Source of the DNA: UMGS172 sp045578845
GTDB taxonomy: Bacteria; Bacillota; Clostridia; Oscillospirales; Acutalibacteraceae
Assembly: GCA_045578845.1 (NCBI GenBank)
Contig: JAZNLA010000013.1
Span: 1 to 6,435, forward strand
Direction: 5' to 3'
Length of the DNA: 6,435 nucleotides
Shown: one piece after another, positions 5,429 through 6,435 of the stretch
Numbering within the stretch: position 1 is the stretch's first letter
Layout of the letters: each line of letters begins with the position of its first letter
Program-made: the position numbers and the translations under genes
The notes under the pieces: generated by a model
The model's database searches: none
Told to the model about the DNA's origin: nothing
The model's input: the letters and a program-made list of their open reading frames with translations, nothing else

Positions 5429-5480
5429 ATTTGTAGCCCGTTTTTAGGCTGTCTGCAAATATTTTTGGCACAAATGTGCC
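5429..5480 (+). promoter_or_regulatory. Two hairpins in the 5' leader of the fibre-like gene
   Basis: First hairpin: ATTTG pairs with CAAAT around an inner AGCC/GGCT stem (about 5429-5460). Second: GGCAC pairs perfectly with GTGCC around AAAT (5467-5480). The second ends directly before the ribosome site GAAAGGAG (5481-5488), so folding or a bound protein could affect initiation. Confidence 0.4.
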
Positions 5481-5493
5481 GAAAGGAGTTTTT

Positions 5494-6435
5494 ATGCGTA
5501 AGGTATGTATCAATGTTTTTTCCAACGGGATTGCCGCGGTTGACGGCGAAGAAATGTTAGGTTTCGGCGGTGAGCATAATGCCGCCGCTTTGGAATTTGA
5601 CATCGGCAGTGCATCGCCTAAGTATTTTGAGGGGATAGAGTATTTTAGGGTTGTTATTGACGGAAAGTACAGTGAACGTCTTTATGAAGAAGACGGCAAA
5701 ATTTCATATACTGTGCCTACTAATATGATTGAGCCGCCGGCAATAGAAGTTCAACTTTTTGGTTATGTTGAGTCCGGCAGTAAACCTATAGTCATTGCAA
5801 AAAGTTCGGTTTTCACTTTAAGGGTTGATTATTCACAGTTGCATGAACGTAATGTTTTTGGTAATTCTGATGCATTTGAGTCTGCGTTGATTACTGTAGA
5901 TGAAAATGCCAAAAGGTCGTCAGACAGTGCCACTTCAGCGGAAATTTTTGCTAATAATGCATTGGAACAATCAGAGGTTGCACTTGGAGCTGCCGAATCT
6001 GCCATGATGAGTAAAGAGAGTTGCGAAGAGGCGGTGAGAGTTGCATCCGGATTTGCGGCAAATGCTGAAGCAAGTTATGTTGCTGCTGAAAATTCAGTTG
6101 AATTGGCAACTGCCGAAGCGAATAAATCCGAACAGTACGCAAACGAGGCAAAAAGTGCCAAGGCTTATGTAGACGCTGTGAGTTTAGAGGCGGAAACCAA
6201 AGAGGCTGTAAAATCGGCTGAGGCTGCTAAAGAGTCGGAACTAAAGGCCAAAGAGTCCGAAACCGCCGCTAAAAATACCGCAACCGAAATACGCGACGGT
6301 ATTCCTATTTTATATAACACCGAAAACAGTCACGTAGTGCAAAAGACGGATAAGATAAAATACCCCGGTCAAATAAACAAACCTAACGGTGTTGTGAATA
6401 CCATGTTCGGTGTAAATAACTATACCGGCCCCGAC
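5494..6435 (+). CDS. Phage tail/baseplate-fibre-like protein, N-terminal part (3' end outside window)
   Basis: The frame runs open for 314 codons from an ATG preceded by GAAAGGAG to the window end. Residues 1-113 look like the beta-sandwich N-terminal domain of BppU-type phage baseplate proteins: GFGGEHNAAALEFDI, EGIEYFRVVIDGKYS, GKISYTVPTNMI, IEVQLFGYVESGSKPIVIAKSSVFTLRV. That domain attaches receptor-binding proteins to the virion. Residues about 126-268 are rich in Ala, Glu, Ser and Lys with regular A..A..S/E spacing, the pattern of a trimeric coiled-coil fibre shaft (AKSAKAYVDA, AAKESELKAKESETAAK). From 269 (IPILYNTENSHVVQK) a new domain begins and is cut off. No other phage gene precedes it: it follows a chromosomal CarD gene and a long regulatory region, so it is either the first gene of a phage-derived module or an isolated one. 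Function is inferred from family resemblance. Confidence 0.7.
   Translation, partial: MRKVCINVFSNGIAAVDGEEMLGFGGEHNAAALEFDIGSASPKYFEGIEYFRVVIDGKYSERLYEEDGKISYTVPTNMIEPPAIEVQLFGYVESGSKPIVIAKSSVFTLRVDYSQLHERNVFGNSDAFESALITVDENAKRSSDSATSAEIFANNALEQSEVALGAAESAMMSKESCEEAVRVASGFAANAEASYVAAENSVELATAEANKSEQYANEAKSAKAYVDAVSLEAETKEAVKSAEAAKESELKAKESETAAKNTATEIRDGIPILYNTENSHVVQKTDKIKYPGQINKPNGVVNTMFGVNNYTGPD

Larger units (their letters stand above)
5137..5493. other. Non-coding region with DnaA box, repeats and hairpins before the fibre-like gene
   Basis: About 357 bp with no credible ORF. It begins with a very A+T-rich tract (5140-5215), followed by a perfect DnaA box, a second near box, an ATAAC...GTTAT inverted repeat near 5305-5319, a TTGACA with no matching -10 (5387-5392), a paired TTGCACC repeat, and two hairpins before the ribosome site. 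No single confident promoter for the downstream gene stands out. The best guess is TTGCAC (5398-5403) with TTTATA (5422-5427), spacer 18. Confidence 0.6.

Noticed and set aside
5387..5429. Simple promoter TTGACA plus TATATA before the fibre gene
   Set aside because: The spacer would be about 31 bp, far outside the 16-19 bp range.
5334..5603. 89-codon minus-strand ORF across the fibre gene start
   Set aside because: It overlaps the ribosome site and start of the fibre-like gene, which has a strong AAAGGAG and a recognisable N-terminal domain. The antisense protein has no recognisable feature.
1..6435. CRISPR array, tRNA or rRNA genes, insertion sequence ends
   Set aside because: No regularly spaced direct repeats, no cloverleaf or conserved rRNA segments, and no transposase or terminal inverted repeats were seen on either strand.

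Overview
The window reads like a low-GC Gram-positive genome, most likely a gut-type Clostridia (Oscillospiraceae/Ruminococcus-like). Evidence: strong AGGAGG-type ribosome binding sites, near-consensus sigma-A promoters, A+T-rich intergenic DNA, a CarD-family regulator of the Firmicutes type, a Na+-decarboxylase beta subunit, and a large polyvalent-protein fragment of the kind carried by Clostridia conjugative elements. No search could be run, so family calls rest on motif recognition.

Layout. (1) 1-1267, plus: the 3' end of a mobile-element polyvalent protein carrying a probable PBECR-type nuclease/toxin domain in an A+T-rich insert. (2) 1336-2676, minus: a complete CNNM/CorC-type (DUF21 + two CBS + CorC_HlyC) membrane protein, probably a divalent-cation (Mg2+) transporter, convergent with gene 1. 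(3) 2677-3029: a divergent regulatory region. On the minus strand it has a perfect TTGACA-17-TATAAT promoter, an 18-codon acidic leader ORF and a long hairpin. On the plus strand it has an extended -10 promoter and a compact structured leader that may be a pseudoknot. (4) 3030-4372, plus: a two-gene operon for a Na+-decarboxylase beta subunit (OadB family) and a small gamma-like membrane protein, closed by a strong terminator. (5) 4560-5066, plus: a CarD/CdnL-like RNA polymerase-binding regulator with its own promoter and terminator. (6) 5137-5493: non-coding, with a perfect DnaA box, an operator-like repeat and hairpins. (7) 5494 to the window end, plus: the start of a phage tail/baseplate-fibre-like gene with an N-terminal beta domain and an Ala/Glu/Ser-rich coiled coil.

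How it fits together. Two ion-handling units, a probable Mg2+/cation exporter and a Na+ pump module, are transcribed divergently from one 353-bp region. Each has its own structured mRNA leader, and the two leaders share short sequence blocks (GGCTCACC followed by GGGTTA, and TTAACGCC). The most interesting hypothesis is RNA-level ion sensing on both sides: a Na+-responsive leader for the OadB operon, and an MgtL-like acidic leader peptide coupled to an attenuator for the CNNM/CorC gene. The flanks (polyvalent protein, fibre gene) look like mobile or phage-derived accessory DNA around chromosomal housekeeping genes.
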